A stretch of DNA of 59,387 nucleotides, taken from positions 1 to 59,387 of the IMG/VR virus record IMGVR_UViG_3300003894_000331. One strand, given 5' to 3'. The notes under the pieces are model-generated. The model searched no databases, was not told the origin of the DNA, and saw only the letters and a program-made list of their open reading frames with translations. A program made the position numbers and the translations under genes. This document shows positions 23,416 through 32,148 of this stretch, in pieces. Numbering within the stretch: the stretch's first letter is position 1; the number at the start of each line of letters is the position of its first letter. Origin of the DNA: a virus.

Positions 23416-24537
23416 ATGAACTTTCAAATAAATGTAAGTGTGATGGCTGCGAAACTAAAGCAGCTATCACCTTTTGTTGGAGTTAAATCGACTCTGCCTA
23501 TCTTAGAATACATTCTACTGCATAAGGCTAAAGATGATAACAAGATGTATATGACAGGTACAAATCTGGAGCTCACTATGGTCACACATATTGAGGTGCC
23601 GGAAAAAGTAGAACCCTTTCATGTGTGCGTTAACTACACAGAGCTATTTAAGCTCATCTCTGCGCTTAACTATGACGAATACGAGGTAACTATCGAAAAG
23701 AATGAGATGGTGCTAACAAGCCCATTCCTGGATGTATTTAAGCTACCCCTGATAGAACCAGAAGGATTCCCTGAACTACCTTCTATGGAAATTAAGATGG
23801 AAGTAGAACTCAGTGCCAGTTTCGTAAGAAGTTGGTTTAATGATTTCGGTCCATTCGTAGGTAATGATGAGCTGCGTCCTGTAATGAGTGCAATCAACGT
23901 TGAGATCGAAAAGAAAGACATTACGATCGTAGCAACAAATGCACATATCCTACTTGCAAAGACATACAATGACTATTTGCCAAAGGAGTATGACTCTAAT
24001 CAATTTCTTATTCCTATCAAATCAGCTATTGTGAAGTCTATTACCGGTGAAAACGTTACATTCTCTGAAGGTGATACCAACATCCGTATCGAGGGAGATG
24101 TATACACTATCTATATTCGTAAGACTGAGGGTAAATACCCTAACTGGGAGGCTGTACTTCCTAAAAAAGATGAAGTTCAGGCTATCGAGATAAAAGTGAA
24201 CCGTGTTAAGTTCCTGGAGGCCCTGAAAGCTATCAGTGTACTCACCAATGAAACTAAAGCTCTTCAGATTCATGTTGAAGAGAAGAGAATACGTTTAATA
24301 GCAGAAAATTTAGATGTTAAAAAGTCAGGTAATGTATTTGTTGATGCTGAACCTTCATTTACTGAAGATAAAGTAGGATATCGTTATGACTTCCTTACAA
24401 CCGTTCTAAGTACTGCTACTGAGGAAGAGGTAACTCTTAAAGGAGCTCACAACAGAGCAGGTATAATTTATGAAGAATCCGATGAGGTGTACAAGAGAAT
24501 ACTTATAATGCCCGTAATGATAACTAACAATGGATAA
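23416..24537 (+). CDS. dnaN: DNA polymerase III beta subunit (sliding clamp)
   Basis: 373 residues, the size of a bacterial beta clamp. Three related domains: TLPILEYILLH near residue 28, the middle domain with DELRPVMSAINVEIEK near residue 154 and TNAHILLAKTY, and the clamp hallmark EGKYPNWEAVLPKKDE near residue 238. The end ILIMPVMI matches the family's (L/M)P(V/M) terminal strand. It would encircle DNA as a dimer and tether the polymerase. A phage-encoded clamp is unusual; the polymerase it serves is not in this window. It overlaps the next gene by 8 bases. Confidence 0.93.
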   Translation: MNFQINVSVMAAKLKQLSPFVGVKSTLPILEYILLHKAKDDNKMYMTGTNLELTMVTHIEVPEKVEPFHVCVNYTELFKLISALNYDEYEVTIEKNEMVLTSPFLDVFKLPLIEPEGFPELPSMEIKMEVELSASFVRSWFNDFGPFVGNDELRPVMSAINVEIEKKDITIVATNAHILLAKTYNDYLPKEYDSNQFLIPIKSAIVKSITGENVTFSEGDTNIRIEGDVYTIYIRKTEGKYPNWEAVLPKKDEVQAIEIKVNRVKFLEALKAISVLTNETKALQIHVEEKRIRLIAENLDVKKSGNVFVDAEPSFTEDKVGYRYDFLTTVLSTATEEEVTLKGAHNRAGIIYEESDEVYKRILIMPVMITNNG

Positions 24538-24940
24538 AGCTATAATAAAAGTAACAGCAGAGGCTGAATTTGATGTTAATCTGGAAGAGATGTATGACAT
24601 TAATTCTATTATCAACGACTTTACTGATGACCAATATTTTCTTAGGGGGATAAAAAGAGACTCAACTGCTGAGTGTAAGGCACATGCTGTAAAGCTTAAG
24701 AACATTGAATACAAGTTCAAAAAGTATGGTGTAGTTGTTCTTACTGATAAACATTATTATTGGGTGCAATTCAATGCAGGAAATGCAGCAGAAGAGCCTA
24801 CTCACCTTAGATTACAGCATTGTGATCCTAAGAAAGCGTATGATAAAGATCCTACAGAGTGGATGCCTATCCAAAATGATGGAATGATAAAGCTAACTGA
24901 ATCCGTCAGTTTTCATGTAAGTAAAATCAGGAAGATATGA
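24530..24940 (+). CDS. Unknown protein after clamp
   Basis: 136 residues. MDKAIIKVTAEAEFDVNLEE opens with beta strands; a later KYGVVVLTDKHYYWVQFNAG and a Trp/Met-rich WMPIQNDG segment suggest an alpha/beta fold. No family recognised. It overlaps dnaN by 8 bases and the next gene by 4 (ATGA), so it is translated with the clamp. Confidence 0.7.
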   Translation: MDKAIIKVTAEAEFDVNLEEMYDINSIINDFTDDQYFLRGIKRDSTAECKAHAVKLKNIEYKFKKYGVVVLTDKHYYWVQFNAGNAAEEPTHLRLQHCDPKKAYDKDPTEWMPIQNDGMIKLTESVSFHVSKIRKI

Positions 24941-25422
24941 TACGAGGTAAAACATTAGAAGCAGATCTCAATAAGTTCAATATTATGTTCGGATATTACG
25001 ACTATGACTCTTTGGAAGAAGTACCTGTAGAGCAGGCTAATTGTATAAACTTGTCATCTATTGATCAGGACTCTGAAGTGTATATTCCAATAGGAACGTA
25101 TATCAGAACTCCAAAAAAGAAGCCTGTTACTCTGGAGTGGATACTTGAAAAGGTAAATAAAGCCTCACAGTTCAAAAATCTTACAGAGCACATGAAGAAA
25201 GTAGTTTCCGGCAATAACATTGACGTATACCCGACATCATACGGTGTTGGTATGTTTAGGTTATTTGGGATAGAAAAAGGCATTCTTGTACGTGTAAAGA
25301 AGTTCTTTGATGACAATAACATTGAGTACACTAATGAATTCAGTGACGCTCGATGGGTATATAGATTCAAGGTGTCTAAGAAAGCTGAGAATATTAAACG
25401 ACTTAAGGAGATACTATCATGA
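24937..25422 (+). CDS. Unknown protein
   Basis: 161 residues. MIRGKTLEADLNKFNIMFGY, with a central basic segment (RTPKKKPVTLEWILEKVNKA) and a C-terminal VRVKKFFDDNNIEYTNEF region. No motif or family recognised. Overlaps both neighbours by 4 bases, part of the replication operon. Confidence 0.7.
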   Translation: MIRGKTLEADLNKFNIMFGYYDYDSLEEVPVEQANCINLSSIDQDSEVYIPIGTYIRTPKKKPVTLEWILEKVNKASQFKNLTEHMKKVVSGNNIDVYPTSYGVGMFRLFGIEKGILVRVKKFFDDNNIEYTNEFSDARWVYRFKVSKKAENIKRLKEILS

Positions 25423-25610
25423 CTGAAAGTAAAGACGGCCTATGCCCTAATTGTAAATCAAGCTCATCTTTTCAGGATGGGATATCAAGTTTTATAATTT
25501 ATCAAACTTGCAAGTCTTGTAGTGCTGAGTACTATGAGGATGTAAATAAAATGTTTATGCGTTATGAGTATCAAATGGACAAAAGCAGAATTGCAAAAGA
25601 AGATCGATGA
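25419..25610 (+). CDS. Small zinc-ribbon protein
   Basis: 63 residues. CPNCK near residue 9 and CKSCS near residue 31 form a classical zinc ribbon. The remainder is helical and charged (YEYQMDKSRIAKEDR). It overlaps the next gene by 47 bases. Likely a nucleic-acid or protein-binding adaptor; no family recognised. Confidence 0.65.
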   Translation: MTESKDGLCPNCKSSSSFQDGISSFIIYQTCKSCSAEYYEDVNKMFMRYEYQMDKSRIAKEDR

Positions 25611-26367
25611 AGGTAAGGTAAAAGTTGATAAAGAACAACTCACAGGAGGTACTAGCCTTTTTAGCGAAAAAGAGATGATCAAGACGATTAAGGATGATGA
25701 CATCAAAAAAGTAGCTGAAAAGGTTAGCTCCCTTGAGAGGGATGTTCTTAACACACGTGCCATATGGGTCCCGGGAAATGTACCATCAAGTAAAAACAAC
25801 TACCAGATAGTTATATTTCCTAAGAACATCAGCACATGCTGTAAAGAACCCGTGTTTAAGCCTAAAGACAGTAAGATTTATATATGTTCCAGATGCAATA
25901 AGGTTGCCAACAGAGTAGAAACAAGAACTATTGCTGCAGGTAAAACTATTGTAAAGTATAAAAAGGAAACATTAAAATACTGGCAAGAGCTTGGACAGGT
26001 ATTTAAGTTCATGACTCGGAATATGACTCCCCCTTACTATGTAGGATTCTACTTTGTACGTAGCTCACGTAGGATCTTTGATTATATCAACGCTGCTCAA
26101 GTAATACAGGATATCATGGGTAATGGTATAAAGCAACAAAAGCTTATTATATCTGAGCCATGGATGGAAGATGATGATACTGATAACATCAATCCTTTAT
26201 TTCTAGGAACACATGTTGACTCTAATGCACCAGGTATCTATATAAGACCTGTAGGCGAGCTTGTAGGACATTTCTTCAAGCTGATAACGAATCCTGCCGA
26301 ATTTGATATGACGCTCCTCACAGAGCAAATAAATGACTTTAAAAAGGAATACGATGAAGATATATAA
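25564..26367 (+). CDS. RusA-like Holliday junction resolvase
   Basis: 267 residues, longer than RusA (about 120). The core shows VPGNVPSSKNNYQI (residues 69-82), RRIFDYINAAQVIQDIM (169-185) and WMEDDDTDNINPLF (200-213), then APGIYIRP (222-229). The D-x-x-N pair plus the DDD cluster correspond to the acidic active site of RusA-type resolvases. An insert with CC...CSRC (residues 92-111) adds a zinc knuckle, and there is an N-terminal 60-residue extension. It would resolve branched recombination intermediates. The long overlap with the previous gene leaves some uncertainty about the start. Confidence 0.78.
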   Translation: MSIKWTKAELQKKIDEGKVKVDKEQLTGGTSLFSEKEMIKTIKDDDIKKVAEKVSSLERDVLNTRAIWVPGNVPSSKNNYQIVIFPKNISTCCKEPVFKPKDSKIYICSRCNKVANRVETRTIAAGKTIVKYKKETLKYWQELGQVFKFMTRNMTPPYYVGFYFVRSSRRIFDYINAAQVIQDIMGNGIKQQKLIISEPWMEDDDTDNINPLFLGTHVDSNAPGIYIRPVGELVGHFFKLITNPAEFDMTLLTEQINDFKKEYDEDI

Positions 26368-27184
26368 GTATATGTTTACCAAGAAAGGCCAAAAGGTTGC
26401 CATTCTTGAAGATTTAAAAGACGGTCAGTTCTTAGTTCAAGAAGTCTATATGGACGATAATGACAAAGAAGTACTTGCCGGAGATAAGTGGGTTGCAAGA
26501 GATCTGCATGATACTCCTCCTCTTACTTATCAGGAAAAACAAATGGAGAAACACCGCATTGAACTCAGCCAAATGGAACAAGAGGTTGAAAATGAAAAAA
26601 GGAACTTGCGTAATGTTAAAAGCACTTTAAGACAGCAAAGAAGAGCCTTTGCATCACATCTGACAAGTGATTTTGAAAAAGTAAAAGAACACATTTATAA
26701 TGTTCTCACTGGAGAATATAAATATGCAGTACAAGACGATAGAATAATACCTATTGACGAGTTTCTATCAAAATCACATCATGGAGAGATGATAAAGCTT
26801 GTTAGCTTGTTTGGAAGCTCTGAAGGAGATTTGGAGTACAGACTATTCAGATACAGTGACGGCAGTGGAGGAGGAATGCCTTTCACCTTGCACACTACTT
26901 TAAAGTCTGCAAAAGAGAGAGTCCTTAAATACATGAAAAATAGTATATCTAATAGAGTAAATTATTCATATAATGAAGTTCTCTATGCACGTAATCATGA
27001 TATTCCTTTGGACAGAGAAAAGTTAAACAAGCTAATTACTAAACTTGTTAAAACAGCAGGTGAGCATGCTAACAGCGCTAAACATTACAGAAAGCGTGAA
27101 GTCGCTTGTTGGAGACAAATAAGATACATTGAAAAATACTATCCAGATGAAGAGTTCAAAAATAAGAGACAAGAATCAGTTTAA
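26354..27184 (+). CDS. Unknown coiled-coil protein
   Basis: 276 residues from ATG 26354 (MKIYKYMFTKKGQKVAIL), overlapping the previous gene by 14 bases. An ATG 21 bases upstream is possible. N-terminal beta-like segment to about residue 50, a coiled-coil middle (QMEKHRIELSQMEQEVENEK, near residues 68-105), and a C-terminal helical domain rich in Arg and Lys. No family recognised. Confidence 0.7.
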   Translation: MKIYKYMFTKKGQKVAILEDLKDGQFLVQEVYMDDNDKEVLAGDKWVARDLHDTPPLTYQEKQMEKHRIELSQMEQEVENEKRNLRNVKSTLRQQRRAFASHLTSDFEKVKEHIYNVLTGEYKYAVQDDRIIPIDEFLSKSHHGEMIKLVSLFGSSEGDLEYRLFRYSDGSGGGMPFTLHTTLKSAKERVLKYMKNSISNRVNYSYNEVLYARNHDIPLDREKLNKLITKLVKTAGEHANSAKHYRKREVACWRQIRYIEKYYPDEEFKNKRQESV

Positions 27185-28295
27185 CCTGTTTGAGAATAAG
27201 ACATATGCTCAAATAGAAGAGTTGGCTAAAGAACCAGTACCTGAACAGAAAGAGGAAAAGGTTAAGCCTATATCTGACAAAGAAGCTGAAAAAGCAATCG
27301 CTACAATCGACAAAAGATTAGAAACAGCTCAAAAGAAAGCTGATAATATCAATACTGAGGTATCAGGTAACTGGACACCCAAAAGAGGAAGAGAAGCAGA
27401 AGGACGCAGGAAAGATAAAGAGGATCTTCTCGGTCTGATTCATGGATTGGAACAGATTAAAGCAATGTGGGAAGGGAGGACCATTCCTGAAGAGTTAAAA
27501 AAGGTGAGAAGCGTAAATGATATTGAACACCTTCAAAATCTTCGTTGGCTAACTTATAAAGAAGATGATTATGATCATTACAAGGAACGTGTTGAGAAAT
27601 ATCAGAAAACCAGTAAGAGGTTAGGAGTTACTGAAGCTAACTACGAGGTCATACAGTTGCTTATGAAGGATCTTTGTGCAGTTGAGAAGTCAGAGGAAGA
27701 GATTAAAGCAGATAAGCTCAGAGAAGCTCTAAATAACGTCAGAGGTAAAAAGTTTCCTGGATTCTTTCCAACAACGGATCCTCTCATCGATAAGATGATT
27801 GATTATGCTAAGCTTGCAGGTTATACTGAATTAATCATACTTGAGCCTAGTGCAGGTATAGGTAATATTGCTGATAAAATACGTGAGCGTGACTACGATC
27901 ATGACATCCATTGTGTTGAGATTATACCTGAACTCGTGGAAATACTGAGGCTTAAAGGATATGAGACTGTAGCACATGATGACATCTTAGAAGCTGATGG
28001 ATTTATAGAGGATACTCTCTATGACCGTATCATAATGAATCCTCCATTTGAAAGAGGTCAAGATATACAGCACATTCAACATTGCTATAAATATCTTAAA
28101 CCAGGAGGAATACTTGTTTCCGTTGCCAGTAATGGTGTAACGTATAACTCCCAAATGAAATACCAAAAGTTCAGAGACTTTGTTGATGAGAATGGATACT
28201 TTGTAGAGCTTGAAGGTAATGAGTTTGCCGGACCAGATGCATTTAATAGAACAGGAGTGCGTACAGTACTCGTAATACTTGAAAAAGATGGATAA
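27147..28295 (+). CDS. N6-adenine DNA methyltransferase
   Basis: 382 residues from ATG 27147 (MKSSKIRDKNQFNLF), 38 bases inside the upstream gene. A 200-residue charged helical N-terminus precedes a SAM-dependent fold: FPGFFPTTDPLIDKMIDYA (motif X-like), EPSAGIG at residues 233-239 (motif I), and NPPF at 298-301 (motif IV). This arrangement fits gamma-type adenine methyltransferases, as in phage anti-restriction enzymes. The specificity domain is not apparent, so it may act as part of a larger set or at a short site. Target sequence unknown. Confidence 0.85.
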   Translation: MKSSKIRDKNQFNLFENKTYAQIEELAKEPVPEQKEEKVKPISDKEAEKAIATIDKRLETAQKKADNINTEVSGNWTPKRGREAEGRRKDKEDLLGLIHGLEQIKAMWEGRTIPEELKKVRSVNDIEHLQNLRWLTYKEDDYDHYKERVEKYQKTSKRLGVTEANYEVIQLLMKDLCAVEKSEEEIKADKLREALNNVRGKKFPGFFPTTDPLIDKMIDYAKLAGYTELIILEPSAGIGNIADKIRERDYDHDIHCVEIIPELVEILRLKGYETVAHDDILEADGFIEDTLYDRIIMNPPFERGQDIQHIQHCYKYLKPGGILVSVASNGVTYNSQMKYQKFRDFVDENGYFVELEGNEFAGPDAFNRTGVRTVLVILEKDG

Positions 28296-28431
28296 AATAA
28301 TAATCGACCCTCACCATTGTAGTGCAGAGGAATACGTAGACCTTCAGGATTATCTGACAGACAATCACTGGGATTGGCAGAAAGGTAAAATCATTCACTG
28401 GACAGATTTAAGGTATGAGCATAGCAGATAA
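28288..28431 (+). CDS. Unknown 47-residue protein
   Basis: ATG 28288 (MDKIIIDPHHCSAEEYVDLQ) to TAA 28429-28431, overlapping the methyltransferase by 8 bases and the next gene by 17. It fills an otherwise empty 119-base gap between two coupled genes. Rich in His, Trp and Asp (DNHWDWQKGK). Likely real from operon spacing; no function known. Confidence 0.55.
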   Translation: MDKIIIDPHHCSAEEYVDLQDYLTDNHWDWQKGKIIHWTDLRYEHSR

Positions 28432-28855
28432 ATTGGATGCTATATTCCAGCGTCCCAAAGGTGAGAGATTCACAGAAGAGGAAAAGAGGTTTATAAAATC
28501 AGTCTATCCGAAAAAGAAGTTCAGGATTCTGTATGTCATATACAAAAGAGAGTCTAAAAAGAAACAGAACATAGGAGTAGTACTGGACCAAAATCCCAAC
28601 TCAAAGAGAAGATCACTTGTGATGAACTTATGGGACGTTATAGCTGATAGAGAGCTGACACAATTAGAGTACGATGAGACCATTGAAAATATAGACTGTA
28701 ATATAAAAAGGTTTGTAGTCTGGTGGTACGAGAAAATAGAAGATGTAATTAGTGATGACTTGCATAATTACGGAGTAGAGACTCCTGAAGCTTTTGTCGA
28801 AGAATGCAGAAACAGAGGTTTTACAGGAGCAGTTCAATTAAAACTTGACTTATAA
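28415..28855 (+). CDS. Unknown basic protein
   Basis: 146 residues. MSIADKLDAIFQRPKGERFT, then a basic centre (YPKKKFRILYVIYKRESKKK) and a helical, acidic middle (TIENIDCNIKRFVVWWYEKI). No motif or family recognised. Part of the continuous replication operon. Confidence 0.7.
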   Translation: MSIADKLDAIFQRPKGERFTEEEKRFIKSVYPKKKFRILYVIYKRESKKKQNIGVVLDQNPNSKRRSLVMNLWDVIADRELTQLEYDETIENIDCNIKRFVVWWYEKIEDVISDDLHNYGVETPEAFVEECRNRGFTGAVQLKLDL

Positions 28856-28866
28856 AAAACGAGATA

Positions 28867-29436
28867 ATGGTTAATTTAACAATTTACACAGTAAGCGACA
28901 ACGTAGGAGGTTCTCCTGGAGACAGCACCGACTATATGTTCCTTGAGAAACAGGGAGCTATTGACAAGTTCAATGAAATAGTAAAAAATGCTTTGGAAGT
29001 AGATCTCCCTACAAAGAAGTATGATACTTATGAAGAGTCTGAAGAAGAGGATAAGATAGTAATTCTAAAAGATATCCTCGGAGATAAATATGATGACAAC
29101 TGGCGGGAAATAGAGTTCAGCCCTGAAAAATATTTCTATTACGACCATAATCATACGGGTTGGGGTGTTTTATCAATTGTAGAGCATTATATGTGCCCTC
29201 GATGTAAAGCATCTCATAATACGTGTACTTGTATCGAAGATATGCAAGATGGAGACCTTGTATGGATAGAAGATGATCCTCATGTTCACAGATTCGTATT
29301 CAAAGAAGAATGCGAAGAGATGAAACAATGCAACGGACATACTGTTGCTGATATCAAAAGAATGATGGAAAGTAATCCTGGTGCGATAAGAATAATGCCA
29401 CGTGAAATCACAAAAACCGATCAAGATGAAGTATAA
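28867..29436 (+). CDS. Unknown acidic protein with zinc site
   Basis: 189 residues. The acidic segment EESEEEDKIVILKDILGD is followed by YYDHNHTGWG and a CPRCKASHNTCTC cluster (residues 117-129), a likely zinc site. The C-terminus is helical and charged. No family recognised. It overlaps the next gene's ATG by 11 bases. Confidence 0.7.
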   Translation: MVNLTIYTVSDNVGGSPGDSTDYMFLEKQGAIDKFNEIVKNALEVDLPTKKYDTYEESEEEDKIVILKDILGDKYDDNWREIEFSPEKYFYYDHNHTGWGVLSIVEHYMCPRCKASHNTCTCIEDMQDGDLVWIEDDPHVHRFVFKEECEEMKQCNGHTVADIKRMMESNPGAIRIMPREITKTDQDEV

Positions 29437-29713
29437 GATCAAAATAACCGTAACTGATGTTTACGAAGCAGAAATGGACGTAGAAGCTGATAATTTAAGT
29501 CAAGCTTACGATAAGGTGTATGACGAAATAAATGCCTGTCCTGTAGAGTCACGTGGCAGCACAGTAGTAGACACCGAAACTGAGCTGATGGTTGTTCCTG
29601 AAGTTCATGAAGTAGAATCTCTCATGGGAGATGAAATCGATGAAAGAAAGGTTGTCTTAGTTGACGACTTGGATGAAGCTCAAAAGGAATATTTAGGAAT
29701 AAAAGAGGTATAA
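29426..29713 (+). CDS. DpnD/PcfM-like small protein
   Basis: 95 residues from ATG 29426 (MKYKIKITVTDVYEAEMDVE). Beta-strand opening then 'VEADNLSQAYDKVYDEI' matches the short DpnD/PcfM-like pattern found on plasmids and phages (strand, EAxSxxEAxxxV). The rest is acidic (VEVHEVESLM-type). The family has no known activity. The assignment is by pattern. Confidence 0.6.
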   Translation: MKYKIKITVTDVYEAEMDVEADNLSQAYDKVYDEINACPVESRGSTVVDTETELMVVPEVHEVESLMGDEIDERKVVLVDDLDEAQKEYLGIKEV

Positions 29714-29715
29714 TC

Positions 29716-30195
29716 ATGAATGAAATATTACAAGATTTAAAAAACACAAGAGACTACTATCAACATGAAGTATTTAAACATGTTGAACAAGTACTGGAGA
29801 GACCTATCGATCATATGACTGAGGACTATTTGGATCCTCAGATTAATGAAAATCCTCTATACAATCTTTGGGATGATAATAACCTAACCAACCATACTCA
29901 CTTGCAAGCTAAGTTTTGGGCCATTGAAGAGTTTATTCAAAGGATCGAAAATAAGTCTAAGAAAACTACCTTTTATGTTCGTGTATATGAACGTGAGTCT
30001 TACACAGGAATATTTAAAGTAACAGAAGTAAATGACTTCAGTGAAGCTCGTGATAAAGTTGATAATTACATTCAGAATGATGGGTTCGGATATCTTGCTG
30101 AAAAGAAAGATACCTACGATGGAGTAGATCATGAATATGAGGACGCAGGAAATGAGTTCGATGATAAATATGTATGGGAGGTGCCAAATGAGTAA
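29716..30195 (+). CDS. Unknown acidic protein
   Basis: 159 residues. MNEILQDLKNTRDYYQHEVF opens a helical, acidic N-terminal domain. The second half has FYVRVYERESYTGIFKVTEV and an acidic end (DDKYVWEVPNE). Composition is unusually rich in Asn, Asp and Glu. No family recognised. It overlaps the next gene by 8 bases. Confidence 0.7.
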   Translation: MNEILQDLKNTRDYYQHEVFKHVEQVLERPIDHMTEDYLDPQINENPLYNLWDDNNLTNHTHLQAKFWAIEEFIQRIENKSKKTTFYVRVYERESYTGIFKVTEVNDFSEARDKVDNYIQNDGFGYLAEKKDTYDGVDHEYEDAGNEFDDKYVWEVPNE

Positions 30196-30538
30196 AGTAA
30201 CAGCAAGATCAGAAGGTAAGAAAGTAGGTTTCATGTTTATGGGGCAATTTATAACAAATCCTTATATGGATGAGACTATGAGAAAGGCAGTTAATCCTTA
30301 CCACTATTATGGTAGACATTACCTGGCAAGTCCATTCTTTGAGCCCTTAAACCATAAGATATTTCAGATGATTCATACACAACCTGATTATCAGCCGTCA
30401 ATATCATATGTTGATGATACTGGTATCTCAGAGGATTATGGTTGGAGTAAAGAAGAAGCCGAGAAGATCCTTTCAATGAGTATTGATGAACAATATATAG
30501 CAGAATATAGAACTATCTTCATAAAGCGTATGGTATGA
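30188..30538 (+). CDS. Unknown protein
   Basis: 116 residues from ATG 30188 (MSKVTARSEGKKVGFMFMGQ), preceded by GGGAGGTGCCAA (Shine-Dalgarno-like); a longer frame to 30131 overlaps the upstream gene. A Tyr/His-rich middle (NPYHYYGRHYLASPFFEPLN). No family recognised; it overlaps the next gene by 4 bases. Confidence 0.65.
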   Translation: MSKVTARSEGKKVGFMFMGQFITNPYMDETMRKAVNPYHYYGRHYLASPFFEPLNHKIFQMIHTQPDYQPSISYVDDTGISEDYGWSKEEAEKILSMSIDEQYIAEYRTIFIKRMV

Positions 30539-30915
30539 CGAAATCTGAATTCAATGAGTTCGGAGTATGCATGAATTCTGCACCGGTAGTTGTTGCAAGA
30601 GAGGATAAAGCTCCATTATACCTTGTTGAGTATGAATATGGAAAGCTAGGAATTATTATCTTTGAAAGCGATACGGAGATAATGGTCAAAATAAAGAAGT
30701 TCATGGCTGCTTATGGCATTGTGGACATCAAGATGAGGATGCTAAAGATAGTCGAGCTCCTTAGAATACAGGGCTTTCCTGATGACTATATCCTGCATGG
30801 TACAAAGACTGAGATTAAGAAGTACATTGGCAACGCTGTTGTTCCGGTAGTAGCTGAACATATAGCAAAGGCCAATTATAATAGTTTGTTAAACCACGTA
30901 AAACTTACAGCATGA
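30535..30915 (+). CDS. C-terminal part of a C5-cytosine methyltransferase, stand-alone
   Basis: 126 residues. Contains only the last conserved part of DNA cytosine C5-methyltransferases: R68-MLKIVELLRIQGFPDDY (motif IX) and KKYIGNAVVP (motif X, residues 95-104). The SAM-binding and PCQ catalytic motifs are absent. It has its own ATG, overlaps the adenine methyltransferase gene by 4 bases (ATGA) and looks intact as a small gene. It may be a relic of a larger enzyme, a DNA-binding or decoy subunit, or a split-enzyme half whose partner is elsewhere. Confidence 0.75.
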   Translation: MTKSEFNEFGVCMNSAPVVVAREDKAPLYLVEYEYGKLGIIIFESDTEIMVKIKKFMAAYGIVDIKMRMLKIVELLRIQGFPDDYILHGTKTEIKKYIGNAVVPVVAEHIAKANYNSLLNHVKLTA

Positions 30916-31742
30916 AAACACCTTTGACTTATTATGGAGGTAAGCAGCGTATGCTGAAATTCATTCTTCCTTTAATCCCTGAACACGATTCCTACTGTGA
31001 ACCATTCATAGGTGGTGGAGCAGTGTTCTGGGCCAAAAAGGAAGCACGTGTGGAAACTATCAATGATGCTAAGAAAGATATTGTAACATTCTATGAAGTC
31101 CTTAAAGGTGGACACAATAAGATGTTCTATCGATATATAGACCAATCATTGATGTCACGTTATCAGCACAACAAAGCTTACCGTATATATCATAGAATAA
31201 AGAAACGTCCGTCACGAGCAGAGATTGCCTGGGCGGTATGGTATCTTGGAAACTTATCCTTTAATGGAGACTTCGATGGAAGAATTAAGTTCTCAAGAAA
31301 CCCTGAACGTAGTTACCGGTTCCTGACAAATGGTAAAGACAGGATACTGGATCCTAAAATGATCAAACGATTAGAAAAGACTCAGATAGATTGCAGAGAT
31401 GCTCTCGATGTTATTCCATTGATGGATTCCGTTGAGACATTCATGTACGTGGACCCTCCATATGTAAAATCCGATCAAGGTCATTATGGTGGATATACTA
31501 AAAAGGACTTTACTAATCTATTAGATGAACTGGCACTGTTTAAAGGCAAGTTTTTACTGAGTAGCTACCCGAGCAAACTCCTCGATGAATACGTTGAGAA
31601 GTATGGCTGGAATACGATGAAAATTAAGATGAGTAGTTCTGCTGCTGTACTGCATGGTCATAGATCTGCAAAGACAGAAGTGCTCACCTATAATTATCCA
31701 ACAGATTTTGATAGACAATTAGACTTTTTTAATAATGGATAG
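30912..31742 (+). CDS. dam: Dam-like N6-adenine methyltransferase
   Basis: 276 residues, class D12. YYGGKQRM (residues 7-14), CEPFIGGGAVFW (29-40, SAM-binding) and DPPY (181-184, catalytic) are intact. Arg/Lys-rich connecting region (YRIYHRIKKRPSRAE). Dam-type enzymes methylate adenine in short sites, commonly GATC; the specificity here cannot be read. It probably protects phage DNA from restriction or tags it for replication or packaging. It overlaps its neighbours by 4 and 8 bases. Confidence 0.92.
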   Translation: MKTPLTYYGGKQRMLKFILPLIPEHDSYCEPFIGGGAVFWAKKEARVETINDAKKDIVTFYEVLKGGHNKMFYRYIDQSLMSRYQHNKAYRIYHRIKKRPSRAEIAWAVWYLGNLSFNGDFDGRIKFSRNPERSYRFLTNGKDRILDPKMIKRLEKTQIDCRDALDVIPLMDSVETFMYVDPPYVKSDQGHYGGYTKKDFTNLLDELALFKGKFLLSSYPSKLLDEYVEKYGWNTMKIKMSSSAAVLHGHRSAKTEVLTYNYPTDFDRQLDFFNNG

Positions 31743-32148
31743 AGATAAGATAATAGAGTTTCAATCTAATTTTCAGGCTGCTAATATGTTCATTCACATG
31801 AATAACCTTATGGCATTAGTATCCCAATCCAAGAAGGTACAAGTATTCCACATGGCTTTATATGCAGTAGGACGTGCTCCTCGAAGAATGGGTAACACAA
31901 CCAGAGTAGTGGATCTTGCAATACAGTTTCTCTTTTTATATGGAGAGTTGAGAATAGAATGGATACGTTTGGATGAAGAGAACTGGCAAATGGCAGAACA
32001 TACATGGGCTATGATAAGGAGGAGGTTAGCCAACGAACATGCTAGCAAGTCGTGTCCTATATTCATGAACAGTAAACAGATAGTTGTAATTATTAAACCT
32101 AATCCACTTGAAACAGAATGCAGCACAAAAACGACTACTATACAATAG
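31735..32148 (+). CDS. Unknown protein
   Basis: 137 residues. MDRDKIIEFQSNFQAANMFI, then YAVGRAPRRMGNTTRVVDLA and a helical core. The phrase 'RRMGNTTRVVDLAIQFL' is followed by Trp-rich segments and recalls the start of some phage proteins bearing a P-loop-like GNTT, but no Walker motif is complete. No family recognised. It overlaps the SSB-like gene by 31 bases. Confidence 0.6.
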   Translation: MDRDKIIEFQSNFQAANMFIHMNNLMALVSQSKKVQVFHMALYAVGRAPRRMGNTTRVVDLAIQFLFLYGELRIEWIRLDEENWQMAEHTWAMIRRRLANEHASKSCPIFMNSKQIVVIIKPNPLETECSTKTTTIQ

